Assembly: GCA_036925085.1 (NCBI GenBank)
Contig: JAUPFP010000005.1
Location: forward strand, 4,431,383 to 4,495,382
Length of the DNA stretch: 64,000 nt
Source: Brachycybe producta
Taxonomy: Eukaryota > Arthropoda > Diplopoda > Playtdesmida > Andrognathidae
Direction of reading: 5' to 3'
Below the pieces are notes generated by a model. That model saw only the letters and a program-made list of their open reading frames with translations. It was not told the origin of the DNA and ran no database searches. Each line of letters opens with the position of its first letter. Within the stretch, counting starts at the first letter, position 1. Of the stretch, positions 33,001 to 44,305 are shown in pieces. The position numbers were made by a program, and so were the translations under genes.

Positions 33001-36000
33001 GAAGATTAAGATTGAAAATCTTATCCTTCAAAATAAGGTTTCAAACAGCCGATTCTACTATTTTGGTTGCTCAACCATTCGATAGTTTGACTATCGAATA
33101 TTTTACTATCGCGATAGTATTCCAATCGCTATCGGAGCATCTCTAGGTACAAGGTTTTGTTTTATCTAAAGTTATGTTTCCACCAGAGGCGTGCTGGTAA
33201 AATAATCTGGTCCCGGCGTTTTGAAGATAAATACTGACCCACATATTAGTAAGCAAAATCATAAAATCTTCTAGCTGGCGTTCTCTACAGTAGAATGTGT
33301 TTGGAAACCATTAGTATACAATTTATTGAAAGCGCAGGACCTATTCGAAAACCCGTAAGTAACAAACACCTGACTAGACACAGTTGTACGGAGACAAGAA
33401 AAATAACGACCCGCGAGTTTTAGATTTTATACTGGATTGTCAATATTTTTTTTTTTTTTTTGAAAAAAAGAACAACTGGCTCAACTGAATTCCGGCCCTT
33501 CTGCCATTTTCCTGAGCTGCCATATGACCAGCACGCCTCTGGTTTCAACTCAGACTCATGTGTCTGTATGGAGTCTGAGTGGAAACGATGCTTGAAGTAT
33601 AATTATATAAACATTAATCGAAGAGCCCGTTATTAATAATACGGGGTTTTTTTTTCGTTTCTTGGTGAAAGTCCACTTACGATTATAAATGACCGAGCTT
33701 TAAATTGTTTTCAGGATCTCAATTAGGAGTTATCATTTCGCTTCCAATTGCTGGTTTTGTATCTGGGTTAGAATCTGACGGTGGCTGGCCATGGGCTTTT
33801 TATGTATTTGGTATCATAATTTTTTGTTTAGAATTTCAAACAGTTGTCATTGAGTGTGTCTTCAAAGTTATTGTTGTTCATAGGTATCGTCGGAGCATTT
33901 TGGTTAGTAATGTGGGCTTTTCTGGTCTATGACACACCTTCGAAGCATCCCTATATCTCGAAAGAAGAACGCTCGTATGTCGAAGACAGTCTTCTAGAAG
34001 AAGTAAACAGCAAGGTCGAAGTGAGTCATCTGATGATATTCACGAGAGTAAATAAAAAGCACAAAGGTTTAACGAATTAATTGTTTAAAACATTTGTTAT
34101 TCCAGAAGCCGCCTGTACCATGGAACCATTTGGTCAAGTCCAAACCACTTTGGTCTCTTGCTTGGGCTCATTTCGGTCATAATTGGGCGTTTTACACCCT
34201 CCTGACTCAAATGCCTACTTATATGGAAAACATTTTGGGGTTTAGCATCGAAGAGGTATGCAACAGTCTCAATAACTGAAGTTAGGAAGAATATTGATAT
34301 TTGATCGGAAACCTAGCCGAGAGATGCAAAGCCGTAATTAGGGCAAGGCGCGAGTGAGGCACCTGTCTCGGTTGTAAAGGTTAGGGGCTCAGAAATATGG
34401 GCACCAAATAACTACTATGATAATACTAAGGAGGCGCAAGTTTTTTTTATCTTGCCTCGGGCGCAAAATAAGCTATAATAGGGTCTTGCAAGAAAAGAAA
34501 ATATTTAAGAAATGACGTCAAATTCAAATTCACTAATCAGGGAGAGCCTCGTTTTCGACTACGATCTTCAGTCGCGCTTTCGACTCTCAAGCAGAGGGTT
34601 GATAAATAAGTTCGTGAGGTTTTTTTTAAAGAATTTACAGGATTTTATTTTCTACATAAATAACATGGCCACAATATAACTCATGAGCCAATTTCCAAAT
34701 TGTTTGGCGGAGATTTGCATGGATTAAAGCATTTAAATGATTCTCATCGACGTCAGATGGCCTCTCGGAGTGTGAAGATGTCACTCTATGTTGAAGTTGG
34801 CCTCCTTTAAGGCCGCGAACCATTTATGGACGGTTCTTTAAGCAGTACAGCCTTTTTAGTTGACGGAACAAATATTTTGTCTGTCTCTGTAGGCTTCAGC
34901 TTTGGAGCATCTATTGGACTCGTAAAGAAGAAGGCGTCTGAAATGTGGTTTTTGTCGATGTAACAATGACTAGTTAACTACGCACTTGAAAGTGATTCGC
35001 CAACCTAAAGTTACTACTCTGCAGCCCGAGATACAACGTGTCGTTAATAAATATCTTGCTTAAACCCAGCAGTATTAGAGGCTATTTTCTGCCCAGTTGG
35101 TAATTTTCAAATTTAGCCTTTGTTATTCGCTCGCCCCCCCTAAGAAATAATCCTGTCGCGGCTGTCAGAGCTTCTCTTTATGTATTTTATACGAGAAAGA
35201 ATTAATAAATATAATTTGCAACATTAATTAATGTGCCATTTTCAGAATGGAATCTACTCGAGTTTGCCCTACATTTTAATGATGGGCAACGGAATACTCA
35301 ACAGCATAATTGCTGATTACGTGATCAAGAGAAAGATTGCTTCTGTCGCAGTCGTTCGTAAGACTTGCAACACGATTGGTACGATAGAAGAAACGGAGGA
35401 ATTAAAATCAGAATTTAAAAGTGAAATCTTTTGTTTAGCTCTTTATGGGTCGGCTGCTTGTCTTTTTGCGATTACGTTCTTAAAGTGTGAAACGACAGTC
35501 ATTTATGTGCTACTCGTTTTGGCAGTTGGTTTCGACGGTGGCATCTACTCCGGTTACCAAGTAAACCAAGTAGATTTGTCGCCCAACTTTGCTGGTAAAA
35601 CGTTTAAACAAGATCACATATCTTATTTAACTGGATTTAAGAGGGAAAGATGTATAATCGACAGCAATTGTCGTTTTATTTTCAGGTACGCTTCAAGCAA
35701 TTACGAATACTTTGGCATGTGTTCCTGGAATTTTATCGCCGTTTATTACTGGCATAATCACCAATGGACAAGTAAATATTAAATAAGAAAACGATGATAA
35801 AATTATTATCGGGTTCACAAGATTGTAGTCAAAAATACGCTGTGTCCCAAAAAAATGTATACCGGGTACTCACTTTGGTTGTTAATAACTGGATTTACTG
35901 TCATGTTTATTTTCTTAAAATTAATTTAAGGGTAACTGTTACATTAAAGATTGGATGTAACAGCAGTCCGTGTTTTACGTTAAAATGAGCATTATCTAAA

Positions 36001-37235
36001 GTGTTCAAAATGGCCTCAATTCTCATCAATGAATTACTGTCATCGTAGAGAGAAACCGATTTCTAGACATCAATTAACGTATTTCTTGGAATTGTGCGAC
36101 AATTTTCTTCGATTTCATGCCATAATTGTAGAAATGTGAAGAAATCGAAGAAAATTGTTGTAGAATTGTAAGAGATGCATTAATTGATGTTTGCAGATCA
36201 GGTCTCTTACCAGTATCAACAGTGCGAATGGGTGACGTTTTGAAAACTTGAGATAATGCCATCATTTAAACATAAAACATGTAATGCTGTTATAAACAAC
36301 CAATGGCAGTTATTAACAACCGAAGTGTGTGCACATTTTTTAGACATACTGTATTATACTGTAATATAGTTTCGTTTGTGTGTTCGGGTGGCAAAATCTT
36401 GCCTACAGACGAAAAATCTCTTGAATTAACTGGCTCTGAGGCTTGTGGTGTAATTCACACCTAACAGTGCCGTGTCAGTTCCATTACAGCTCAGTATCAG
36501 TAGCGTTTGGGACGTATCAGTCATGCCTATTGACACATACAGGTACAGTTCTGAGTTTTGTGATCTTCCGAGATGGCAAAATTTACTATATTTCACTTAG
36601 TCATCCATTGTTTTGATTGATGTCTTCGTGAAACCATAAAAATGTCGGCGGCGACGATATATAATATCATGGTATAGATACTGAACTTAGACTAAAGGCT
36701 AAAGTACGGCACTGAGCCGGACTGGTGTAGACGTGCCAATTGAAATCCAAAGAAACGATATTTCTCATCACTTGATACTGAAGCAATTTCACGGAACTGA
36801 GTGGACATGTCACTGGTATGTGTGAAAAGGCCATTAGTTTCGAGGGCATTTTTAAAATTGTGGCGTTTCAGGAGGTGTTGTTTTTCAATGAAAGTGAAAG
36901 TGCGTGTGTCTTTCTCTAATAATAATTCATAAATATTATAATATGTATAGTTTTATTAGAATGGTTGTTTTTTTTCTCCCGTTCTTCTGTGCTGTTATTT
37001 GTAGCAAACAAGACAACGTTGGTCCATTGTATTTTACATTACTATTGTGATAATGGTGTTGTTTGCCACTCAGTTCTGGATCTTTGGAAAAGGAAACGTT
37101 CAATACTGGAATAATCTCAACGAGGAAAGTGTTGAAAAGGAAGATAACGATGAGGAGAAGGGGAACTATTCGAAAGGCAATGATATTGGAACATACGGCT
37201 CAATCGTTGGTTGCACAGATGTTAAAACAAAATAA
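30099..37235 (+). CDS. SLC17: SLC17-family anion transporter (sialin/phosphate-cotransporter-like), copy A
   Basis: Major-facilitator transporter of organic anions, expected in lysosomal, vesicular or plasma membranes. Exons: 30099-30304, 30375-30614, 30685-30772, 33715-33810, 33884-34020, 34106-34255, 35246-35378, 35439-35594, 35686-35771, 37005-37235. All phases join; with the candidate exon 19470-19518 the protein is 523 residues (human sialin 495). Visible family features (numbering with that exon): TM1 CIVSYAMRSNISVAMVAMV with Arg42; a luminal loop with NTS and NGT sequons; WNEELQGIILGGYFWGY; TPSCHCLIARW with His173 in TM4 and PTERSRM; DTPSKHPYISKEER; HFGHNWAFYTLLTQMPTYM; NGIYSSLPYI; VRKTCNTI; the conserved NFAG..QAITNTLACVPGILSP; and a last TM followed by an acidic cytosolic tail. 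TM4 keeps the histidine used by sialin and VGLUTs, but begins SVLTPSCH instead of GVT(Y/F)PAMH. An AATAAA overlaps the stop codon. Substrate cannot be told. Confidence 0.92.
31034..31562. mobile_element. hAT-like ends CAGGGC(T/C)GGC in SLC17-A intron, with a nested TIR element
   Basis: CAGGGCTGGCCCTAG at 31034 faces GCCGGCCCTG at 31553-31562, ends typical of non-autonomous hAT elements. Inside, 31147-31551 is a separate TIR element: TAAAGGCGGTTGTAGACATT and GCGAGTTT at its left are matched by AAACTCGC and AATGTCTACAACCGCCTTA at its right. Interior rich in GCCTCGC. No protein. Confidence 0.6.
31564..32047. mobile_element. TIR element, ATCCACATCAA family, copy F2
   Basis: TAAGGCCAGGTCCACATCAA at the left and TTGATGTGGATCCGACCTTA at the right. 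The interior matches F1 (12146-12571) in inverted orientation, with AACTGTCCACACTG, GTTTTGTTTTTG and GACACAACACAAAC strings. Directly abuts the hAT-like element. The 98-codon minus-strand frame inside is a by-product. Confidence 0.7.
32820..33690 (+). repeat. Intronic repeat shared with a TRAPPC9 intron
   Basis: This part of the SLC17-A intron resembles 61560-62035: GTGTTTTAGAAACTAGAAGG, GATAGTTTGACTAT, CTACTATCGCGATA, TCGGAGCATC, the TGTTCTATCTAAA region, then TAATCGAAG, TTAATAAT and CTTGGTGAAAGTCCACTTA. Here an extra TIR-bounded segment (about 33183-33543, CAGAGGCGTGCTGG ends) interrupts it. Probably one transposon family; no coding sequence. Confidence 0.55.
34596..34985 (-). mobile_element. 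Mariner transposase N-terminal fragment
   Basis: On the minus strand, 34640-34790 encodes SERPSDVDENHLNALIHAN, then LRQTIWKLAHEL. This matches the linker and second helix-turn-helix of mariner transposases (GRPSEVDED..ALIEADPRQTTRELAE). The left end GATAAATAAGTTCGTGAGGT also resembles a mariner terminus. The catalytic domain is absent. Confidence 0.65.
35843..36352. mobile_element. IS630/mariner-like short element in the last SLC17-A intron
   Basis: Begins GTGTCCCAAAAAAATGTATA and ends TGTGCACATTTTTTAGACAT, imperfect inverted repeats with the style of the 1305-1766 element. It contains an inner hairpin at 36068-36189 (CATCAATTAA, CGACAATTTTCTTCGATTT and complements). A degenerate minus-strand open frame shows no clear motif. 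Confidence 0.45.
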
Positions 37236-37236
37236 A
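37231..37236 (+). terminator. Poly(A) signal overlapping the SLC17-A stop codon
   Basis: AATAAA at 37231-37236 includes the TAA stop. If used, the 3'-UTR would be only tens of bases. An ATTAAA near 37508 is an alternative. Usage cannot be told from sequence. Confidence 0.3.
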
Positions 37237-37722
37237 AAGAAGCTGACATAATATAGGTCAAGTCAAAGGAAGTATTCGTAATTGTAAAGTTAAAGCTAGT
37301 GCTAAACTCATTAACTTTTGACAGGGATATTCTATGTCAAGTATGATGAGTTTAGCACAAGCTTTAACTAAGCAAGTCATTATTAGATGACCTTTAATAT
37401 CTGAAATCTTATTTGTAAATGTTAAACATTTAAAATTGTCACAGCATTTTTTATTGTTTTGTAAATTCGCGATTCATACTCAAGGTATATGTCAAGTTTT
37501 GATTGAATATTAAATATTTTTGATTTATAATTAAAGTTGCTTCTAATCAAAAACCGAATTGTTTTTGATAAAAAAAATTTCAAGAGCGTCAGGGGAGTTT
37601 GATCTTTGTCTGCGCCTAAGTTTTTAACATAGAGCTCTTTTATCACGCTTCCCCCCTCTTTTTATAGTACAATAGTTACCAATTTTTTTTGCTCAAGTCA
37701 GTTTTTTGTGTGTAAAGACATT

Positions 37723-38100
37723 AAAGGTGCGTCCCGACTACTCGTACTCTTGCTTGATGAGGTGGCTCGTCGACAAGCCCGAATAATGTGCACGGACTCG
37801 CGAGCAGCGATACCAGTAGCACGAGTAATGCAAGCCAGGGGCTCGTCTGGCTATAAGCCTGGTGTCAGTACATCAGAGGTCAAGACTTGCAAGTCATTGG
37901 ACGGGGACGAGCAGTTTCGTTGACTCACTGTACTCGTGGCGTTTGTCCCAACATTGGGTGCATGATAATAACATTTTCACGTGTAACCAAAACTTCGTTG
38001 CCGCTCATCTGATCTGCGCGAGTCAAAGCATCTCGAGTCACTGAACTCTTAACCCTCGGTTGACAAGAGTACGAGCACAATTAGTCTGGACGCACCTTTT
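37723..38100. mobile_element. TIR element (MITE) with AAAGGTGCGTCC ends
   Basis: AAAGGTGCGTCCCGACTA and CTCGTACTCTTG at the left pair with ACAAGAGTACGAG and TAGTCTGGACGCACCTTTT at the right. About 380 bp with CTCGTCG/ACTCG blocks. Non-coding. Confidence 0.65.
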
Positions 38101-39388
38101 AAGAAATTGTGGCACACCTAGCAAAACTCGCGGCACACTCTTTAGGAATCACTGCTATAATATTGTAACGAACCACCTTGTGGTGGATAAAATATACCAA
38201 AAAGCGGTTGGCTAAGCCGCTTATTTTATCCTGGTTCGGGAGGAAGGGAACAAATTAATCCCTTTTCCTATTCCTCACAAGTTCTTCCTTGTTGAACTTT
38301 TACAGTAAAATGGATCTTTTAGCTGTCTGCTATCCCTCGGGCTTTCGCCCGTTAAAAGCTAGTTGATCGTGCTGTCCCTTGAAGTTGCATCTAGAAGTGT
38401 TGATCCGGGTTTTCACCCGGATTGATAATTCGAGATGAAGATGATTTCAGAACTTTCGTTCTCTCCATAAGTATAAGAAATAAGACTTGGCAATTTTTAA
38501 AGTATACCATTTGTTTATTTACAATTCCATTCTAGTCTTTAAAAAGACTGTTCTCTCTGAACAAACTTGAGCATAGATTCGTTGTCTCAAGAGTGCTTAA
38601 TTTACACAAAAATACACGGCCTTTTATACCCAAAAAGAGGATACTGAGAACCATTTCTCAGTATTCTCTGATTGGGCAAAATCGAAATGAAAAACCAAAC
38701 TGGCCAATCAATTTGATTGACCAGTGGTCACCAAAATATAGAAATATGATTCATCCTTTAAAAACAATAATTTTCCAAGAAAAATACAACCCCATTGACT
38801 TAATGCTACTGCTTATCAGCATGATCTTTTTGTATTAAGGGGTGGGACTGGGAGAGAAAGAGACCCAAGACCCAAGAGGTGACCCAAGACAGGATATTGG
38901 CGTTGTCAGCTGAGAGAACTAGGTCAATCCTCTGTACATCAGTACAGAGGGTTGACAAAGTTCCAGGCCAATTCAAAAACAAAAACAAACGATCCACAAA
39001 AAAAACTAAGTGAGCCAGGAGCGCTCCTGGACTGATCGTTTCAATATAGGCCTATCATGCAAAATGAAAATCTTCAGGAAAATGTGAAATTGGCGAAATA
39101 GAACCTGTTATCTTGACACGATGATGTTTACCGTAAAAAAATGTTATATTTATTTTTTTAATAAACTTTTAAATTATCGAACAAAACAATTAAATAAAGT
39201 AATGGCTTTGTTGAGCTGTTGGCTTTATGGAAAATTTTAACGCTTGAATAAAAAAAAATGCCAAATTCATGCAAAACCCCAATAAATTTCAAACAATTTA
39301 CAGGTTGTTTCATATTAAGTTATTAACAGTTTCAAATATAGGGAGTGATATTTTTAACGCCTTGTACATAACGCATTGGGACTGACAC
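38101..39388. other. Unclassified block, possibly an old mobile element
   Basis: From about 38165 (TGTAACGAACCACC) there is a composition change, with short stem-loops (GGGCTTTCGCCC; ATCCGGGTTTTCACCCGGAT; CCTCTGTACATCAGTACAGAGG; CAGGAGCGCTCCTG) up to about 39040. It looks like an inserted repeat of about 880 bp, but I cannot assign a family. No gene. Confidence 0.3.
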
Positions 39389-39863
39389 ACTACAGCTACT
39401 TAGGTCACTACAGCTACCAAAAAAAAATATAGACCTTTTTTCATCAAAAGGGTCACTACAGCTAGCAAAAAATATGGGCCTTTTTATTTATCAATACGGT
39501 CACTACAGCTACTTGAGTCATTAAGTTTAGTTTAGGTTCGGTTAGGTTTCATTAGGTTAGGTTCGGTTCGGTTCGGTTTCATTAGGTTAGGTAAGGTTCG
39601 GTTCGGTTTCATTAGGTAAGGTTCAGTTAGTTACGGTTCGGTTCGGTTTCATTAGCTAAGGTTCGGTTCTGTTAGGTAAGGTTAGGTTACGTTTCATTAG
39701 GTAAGGTTCGGTTAGGTTAGGAAGAAAGGGTTATATTTTTTTTAGCTGTAGTGACGAGAAAGTGATAAAAAAGGTCTAAAGGTGCCCCTATTTTTTGGTA
39801 GCTGTAGTGGTCCTTTTGAGGAAGAAAAGGTCTATATATTTTTTTGGTAGCTGTAGTGACCCC
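39389..39863. mobile_element. TIR element with a TTAGG-like tandem core
   Basis: GGTCACTACAGCTACCAAAA at 39403 (with further copies at 39448 and 39500) is matched in reverse by TTTTGGTAGCTGTAGTGACC at 39844-39863, and AAAAGGTCTATA/TATAGACCTTTT also pair. The interior 39526-39722 is a tandem array of GGTTAGGTTCGG and GGTTTCATTAGG units. No protein. Confidence 0.6.
39526..39722. repeat. Degenerate GGTTAGG/GGTTCGG tandem array
   Basis: Roughly 200 bp built from GGTTAGG, GGTTCGG, GGTAAGG and TTTCATTA blocks. The TTAGG element resembles the arthropod telomere repeat, but the array is irregular and lies inside a TIR element, so a telomeric origin is not shown. Confidence 0.7.
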
Positions 39864-42767
39864 CAACCTATCGAATTAGCTGTCCATATACAGTATAGTA
39901 TATACTTTATATTAAGTTACTCTAAATGCAGAACGCTCTTCAGCATATTTTCATGTAGATCAAAATAAGCTTTTTATTTTAGTTTGAAAATGACCTAACT
40001 TTATGCCGACGGCGCTTGACAAAGGATTTTTATTACTTTTGCCTTTGGAGAAATTTTGAACGAAATATCACAAATGACAATACCCTTAAATGACTGAGCA
40101 AAAGTGGCGCCCGCAGGATAATTTCATAATGGGGGGGGGGGGTGGCGATTCCCAGCGCCGCTGCGTGGGTATAAGGCGCCCTTGAGCAAACTCTCATAAA
40201 AGCGCCCTCGGTTTTTTACCTATTTTTTCGAATTTTAAAAATTCTTAAATCCTTGTGTTTTTCAAGCTTTTTGGGACTTTTGGGGCCAGTTGAGTGCTCC
40301 TGAGGCATTTTAGAGCTTTCAGAGCATTTAAATTTTTTTCGACTTTTGGTCGTTTTTTGAAAAAAAAAACCAAAGTCTTGCCTTTTGAATCTATTTTGTC
40401 GAATTTTAAAAATTGTTGAATCTTTGTGCTTTTCCAAGCTTTTTTTGGGACAACATTAAAAATGGCTTTGGAAAGGGGGGCGACAGTCCCCCACCTTGCC
40501 CCTATGTACGAGCGCCCATGCTGAGCTACTCTTCTAGTTTCTAAAACTTTTTACTGTTTCTCTTAATTTTATACCTTATGACTGAAAGACAGAATAATGA
40601 GCAGAGTTCCTTCATAATTCATCTTAATTGCACTTTCACATTAGGTGCATTTCAGTACATACCAAAGTGCATCCACACATACTGGCAGATTCTGTATAAT
40701 TTTAGAGCAATCATACTGTGCATTCTTTTACTAATCATTTTATCTAATGTGACGTTAAGTTTTTGCATTATCTTTGGACGTTACTTTACAATTGATTAAT
40801 CGATTAGTAACAGAATTTGCATTATAATCGCACTTAAGAAATTTTACAGAAACCTGTAGAAGTTTGCGGCGGCGGTGGGTGGGGGGGGCGTCACGACGAA
40901 AAACAATGTCATTAATGCCACAAATAAACATTTCACAGTTACTATTTTAATAAGTTACATTTGTATGAAACGTTTGAATATAAAATTTATTACTGCTCGT
41001 AATAAGATAATGAACTTGTTTCTATTGGTTCAATACTTTTTGGAGCAATAAAAATAAACAACAATAATAATGAAATAATATTAGTAATAATAAAAATAAT
41101 AATAATAATAGCGGATCAAGTCCATTGCAAGTTGCAAAGGTACACTTGTGCTTTTGTATTATTATATTTTTTTAAAATCAAATAATGTTGCAAAAGCAGC
41201 TGTTTGATTTTTCTTTTTCATGTTGGCACAGTGAATGACGTAATTTCTGTATTTTGTTATAATGTAGTTTGTTCTCTATTTACCTTTGTGACTTTTAACA
41301 CCTGTCGTGGTGAAGTATGTCATGTGGTCTTTAAAGACCAATAGTAACGCGAGGATGCTCTCTTTATAATTGGAAGGATTAACTTTCAGAAAAATAGTGC
41401 AATGTGTTTTCTACTACTTTGTAAAATGCACTCCGTAAATTAATTGTTTTAATGGCCGCAAATCAGTCAATTTGTCTTTTTTTTTTTACAGTGGAATTAA
41501 TTGTGAACAGTTTTTAATGTCAGGAAAATAACAGCCATGGAAATTAAGGAAACTCATAAAAGTAAGCCAATGATTAATTTGCAAGTATACTAGCAATGCA
41601 ATTTATACTTAGGCCCAAATTAAAAAAGAAAAGTTAAAAACTTGAACTTGGACTCTGTATTTTCAGTACCCGGTACAGTATAATTATTAGAACAGGAAGC
41701 CGTGCTCAGAGGGTTCCAGTTGAAATTCAATTGCCAAGGTTTTTTTTTTTTTTGGGGGGGGGGGGGGGGGTGAGGGTTGGCATAAAGGAGCTTCCACACA
41801 GACTGCAACAAGTGGAGACCTTTCCAAACTTCAACATTTTTCTGCAACGTAGTCTGCACTTGTCTCCAGATGTTTCTGTTGCAAGTTCCCTGATGACTCT
41901 TCTTGTTTCATGTTTTCATTTTAAACATTTAGTAAATTTTAAAGGAACAAATGCAACATGTGGAGGCAAATGAAGACTGGCTCATGCCAAGGTTGGTAGT
42001 ATTCTACCAACCTTGAGCTCATGGTGTTCCTCTAGTTGTGGACGGTCTCTACTGTACTGGTCAGAGCCCTTATAGCCATTATACTCATTTGGGTGGGTGG
42101 GGCGTAGAATCATTCCTGTACTGGTCAGATGTTTCATTTGTGTATTTGCTTAGTGGATAACAGTCATTTGTATGGATACAATGTCTTGTCATGTTTCCTT
42201 GTTTCATGTTTATGGAAACAACTGGAGACATATTACAACAAGAATGTTTACACTTGTTGCTGTTGTGTGGACGAACCTTTAGGCACCTTCATACGGTTAA
42301 GTTTTTTTTTCTTCATGTGTTCGGAACATTGTTCTGGGCATGAATTTCGAAAGTCACTATTGGGCAAAACTAAAAATGGAGTTATGGCACTCTAACTTCA
42401 GCGAAGTGACCCATTTGTTAAAGTGCGCGATAATCCAAATAGTTTTGTTTTGTACTATTCTTAAAAAAAAGCATAAAGTCAACTATAAAGACAGCACATT
42501 ACTCAGGTGTTGCCTTTCACAATGGCAGTGAGTCATTTATTTTAATCCATGCAGTGAAGGAAAAATGTGTGTTCAGCAGGATATTTACATATACTAATGG
42601 TGTGCTGTAAATATTTTCTTATGGGAAAAGTTTATCACACTATATTTTTTGTGATGTTTTATTGGTATCATTGCTAAAGTATATTACGACCTGCCTCTCT
42701 CTAAGAAGAAGCTTGTGACATCATATGAATAGAAAAAAAAATTAGGATTGTGCCATTTTGTCTGCTA
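39864..42767. other. Intergenic AT-rich stretch, no gene recognised
   Basis: Holds a repeat block at 40150-40460 related (inverted) to 50735-50910 through TTTTCAAGCTTTTTGGGACTT, GGGGCCAGTT, GTGCTCCT and CGACTTTTGG. It also holds a CTTCTAGTTTCTAAAAC core at 40531, (AAT)n patches near 41070-41110 and a G run at 41756. The many short open frames show no family features. Confidence 0.45.
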
Positions 42768-42948
42768 ATGCCTTGTTTCCACTGAGGCAACAATTTGAAC
42801 TATTTGAAAATTACAACTGGTGAAAAATAGAACAAGCATGCCGCCCGCCTATTCACTATCATATGTAAAGGCCACGTGCGTTCTATTTTTCACCAGCTGA
42901 AATTGTCAAAAAGTTCAAATTTTTGTCCCGGTGGAAACATGGCCTTAA
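42768..42948. mobile_element. TIR element with GTTTCCAC ends (short copy)
   Basis: ATGCCTTGTTTCCACTG at the left and GTGGAAACATGGCCTTAA at the right, with about 75-bp imperfect arms (CAATTTGAAC, CTGGTGAAAAATAGAAC and complements). A related, longer element lies at 51547-52157. Confidence 0.65.
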
Positions 42949-43519
42949 GGGTTAATAAGAAAATAATTCAAGAATCCTTTTGTTTAAATTGACATCATCT
43001 TTTTTTATCAGACTAAAATGAGACACATTTCCTAAATTTTTGTTCAATTTCTATGACGTCACAAGCTCTTTTTTTAGGCTGAGGTAGATATACAAATGTG
43101 CCAATCAGTTATAATGTGATGCAAGAGACACATTTACATTTATTTTATTTTAAGAATTGAAAATTAAACTTCACACTATAACATCTGGTTTTTACTTTGA
43201 CTTTAGCCTCTATGACCTAATGGGGTACAACCGATATAAAAGGTTTTCAGTGTGAAATACAAGTTTTGTTTTCGGTTTAAAAACGCGTTTCCATGAAAAC
43301 ATGATGTTGGTGGCATATGAGTTAGTTGATTCAGAGATTTTTGCTTGGCAAATGTTTGGAAAAGGTTAGGTCCTACTCTTTGTAAAGGTGGCCAGAGATG
43401 GTGCGTGCACTTGTCCGGTGTTTGCACTTTGATTCAGGGTGAAATTATGTTACAGGTGTTTGCAGCGTCTTTTTTTTCGTCTAAGAAAAAGTGTAATAAT
43501 CTAATAATCATGGTATATT

Positions 43520-44270
43520 GGCAAATGTTCCTTTAGGGTAAATGGTTTTAGGGCAAATGTTCCTTGAGGGTAAATGGTTTTAGGGCAAATGTTCCTTGAG
43601 GGTAAATGGTTTTAGGGCAAATGTTCCTTGAGGGTAAATGGTTTTAGGGCAAATGTTCCTTGAGGGTAAATGGTTTTAGGGCAAATGTTCCTTGAGGGTA
43701 AATGGTTTTAGGGCAAATGTTCCTTGAGGGTAAATGGTTTTAGGGCAAATGTTCCTTGAGGGTAAATGGTTTTAGGGCAAATGTTCCTTGAGGGTAAATG
43801 GTTTTAGGGCAAATGTTCCTTGAGGGTAAATGGTTTTAGGGCAAATGTTCCTTGAGGGTAAATGGTTTTAGGGCAAATGTTCCTTGAGGGTAAATGGTTT
43901 TAGGGCAAATGTTCCTTGAGGGTAAATGGTTTTAGGGCAAATGTTCCTTGAGGGTAAATGGTTTTAGGGCAAATGTTCCTTGAGGGTAAATGGTTTTAGG
44001 GCAAATGTTCCTTGAGGGTAAATGGTTTTAGGGCAAATGTTCCTTGAGGGTAAATGGTTTTAGGGCAAATGATCCTTGAGGGTAAATGGTTTTAGGGCAA
44101 ATGATCCTTGAGGGTAAATGGTTTTAGGGCAAATGATCCTTGAGGGTAAATGGTTTTAGGGCAAATGTTCCTTGAGGGCAAATGGTTTTAGGGCAAATGG
44201 TTTTAGGGCAAGTGTTCCTTTAGGGCAAATGGTTTTAGGGCAAATGTTCTATTAGGGTTAATGGTTTTTA
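43520..44270. repeat. 32-bp satellite array, about 23 copies
   Basis: A highly uniform head-to-tail array whose 32-bp unit is itself a diverged dimer of a GGGCAAATG-type half (17 bp) and a GGGTAAATGG-type half (15 bp). Most copies are identical. Three adjacent copies near the right end (about 44068-44135) carry GATCC for GTTCC, and the last copies are more variable. 32 is not a multiple of three and there is no long open frame. Confidence 0.95.
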
Positions 44271-44305
44271 TGGCATGTATCGGGAGAGCGCAACGTAATG
44301 TTGAC

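Noticed and set aside
38165-39040. Possible solo terminal repeat of a retroelement (starts TGTAACG)
   Set aside because: No matching end, target duplication, primer-binding site or coding part could be recognised, so it is left as an unclassified block.
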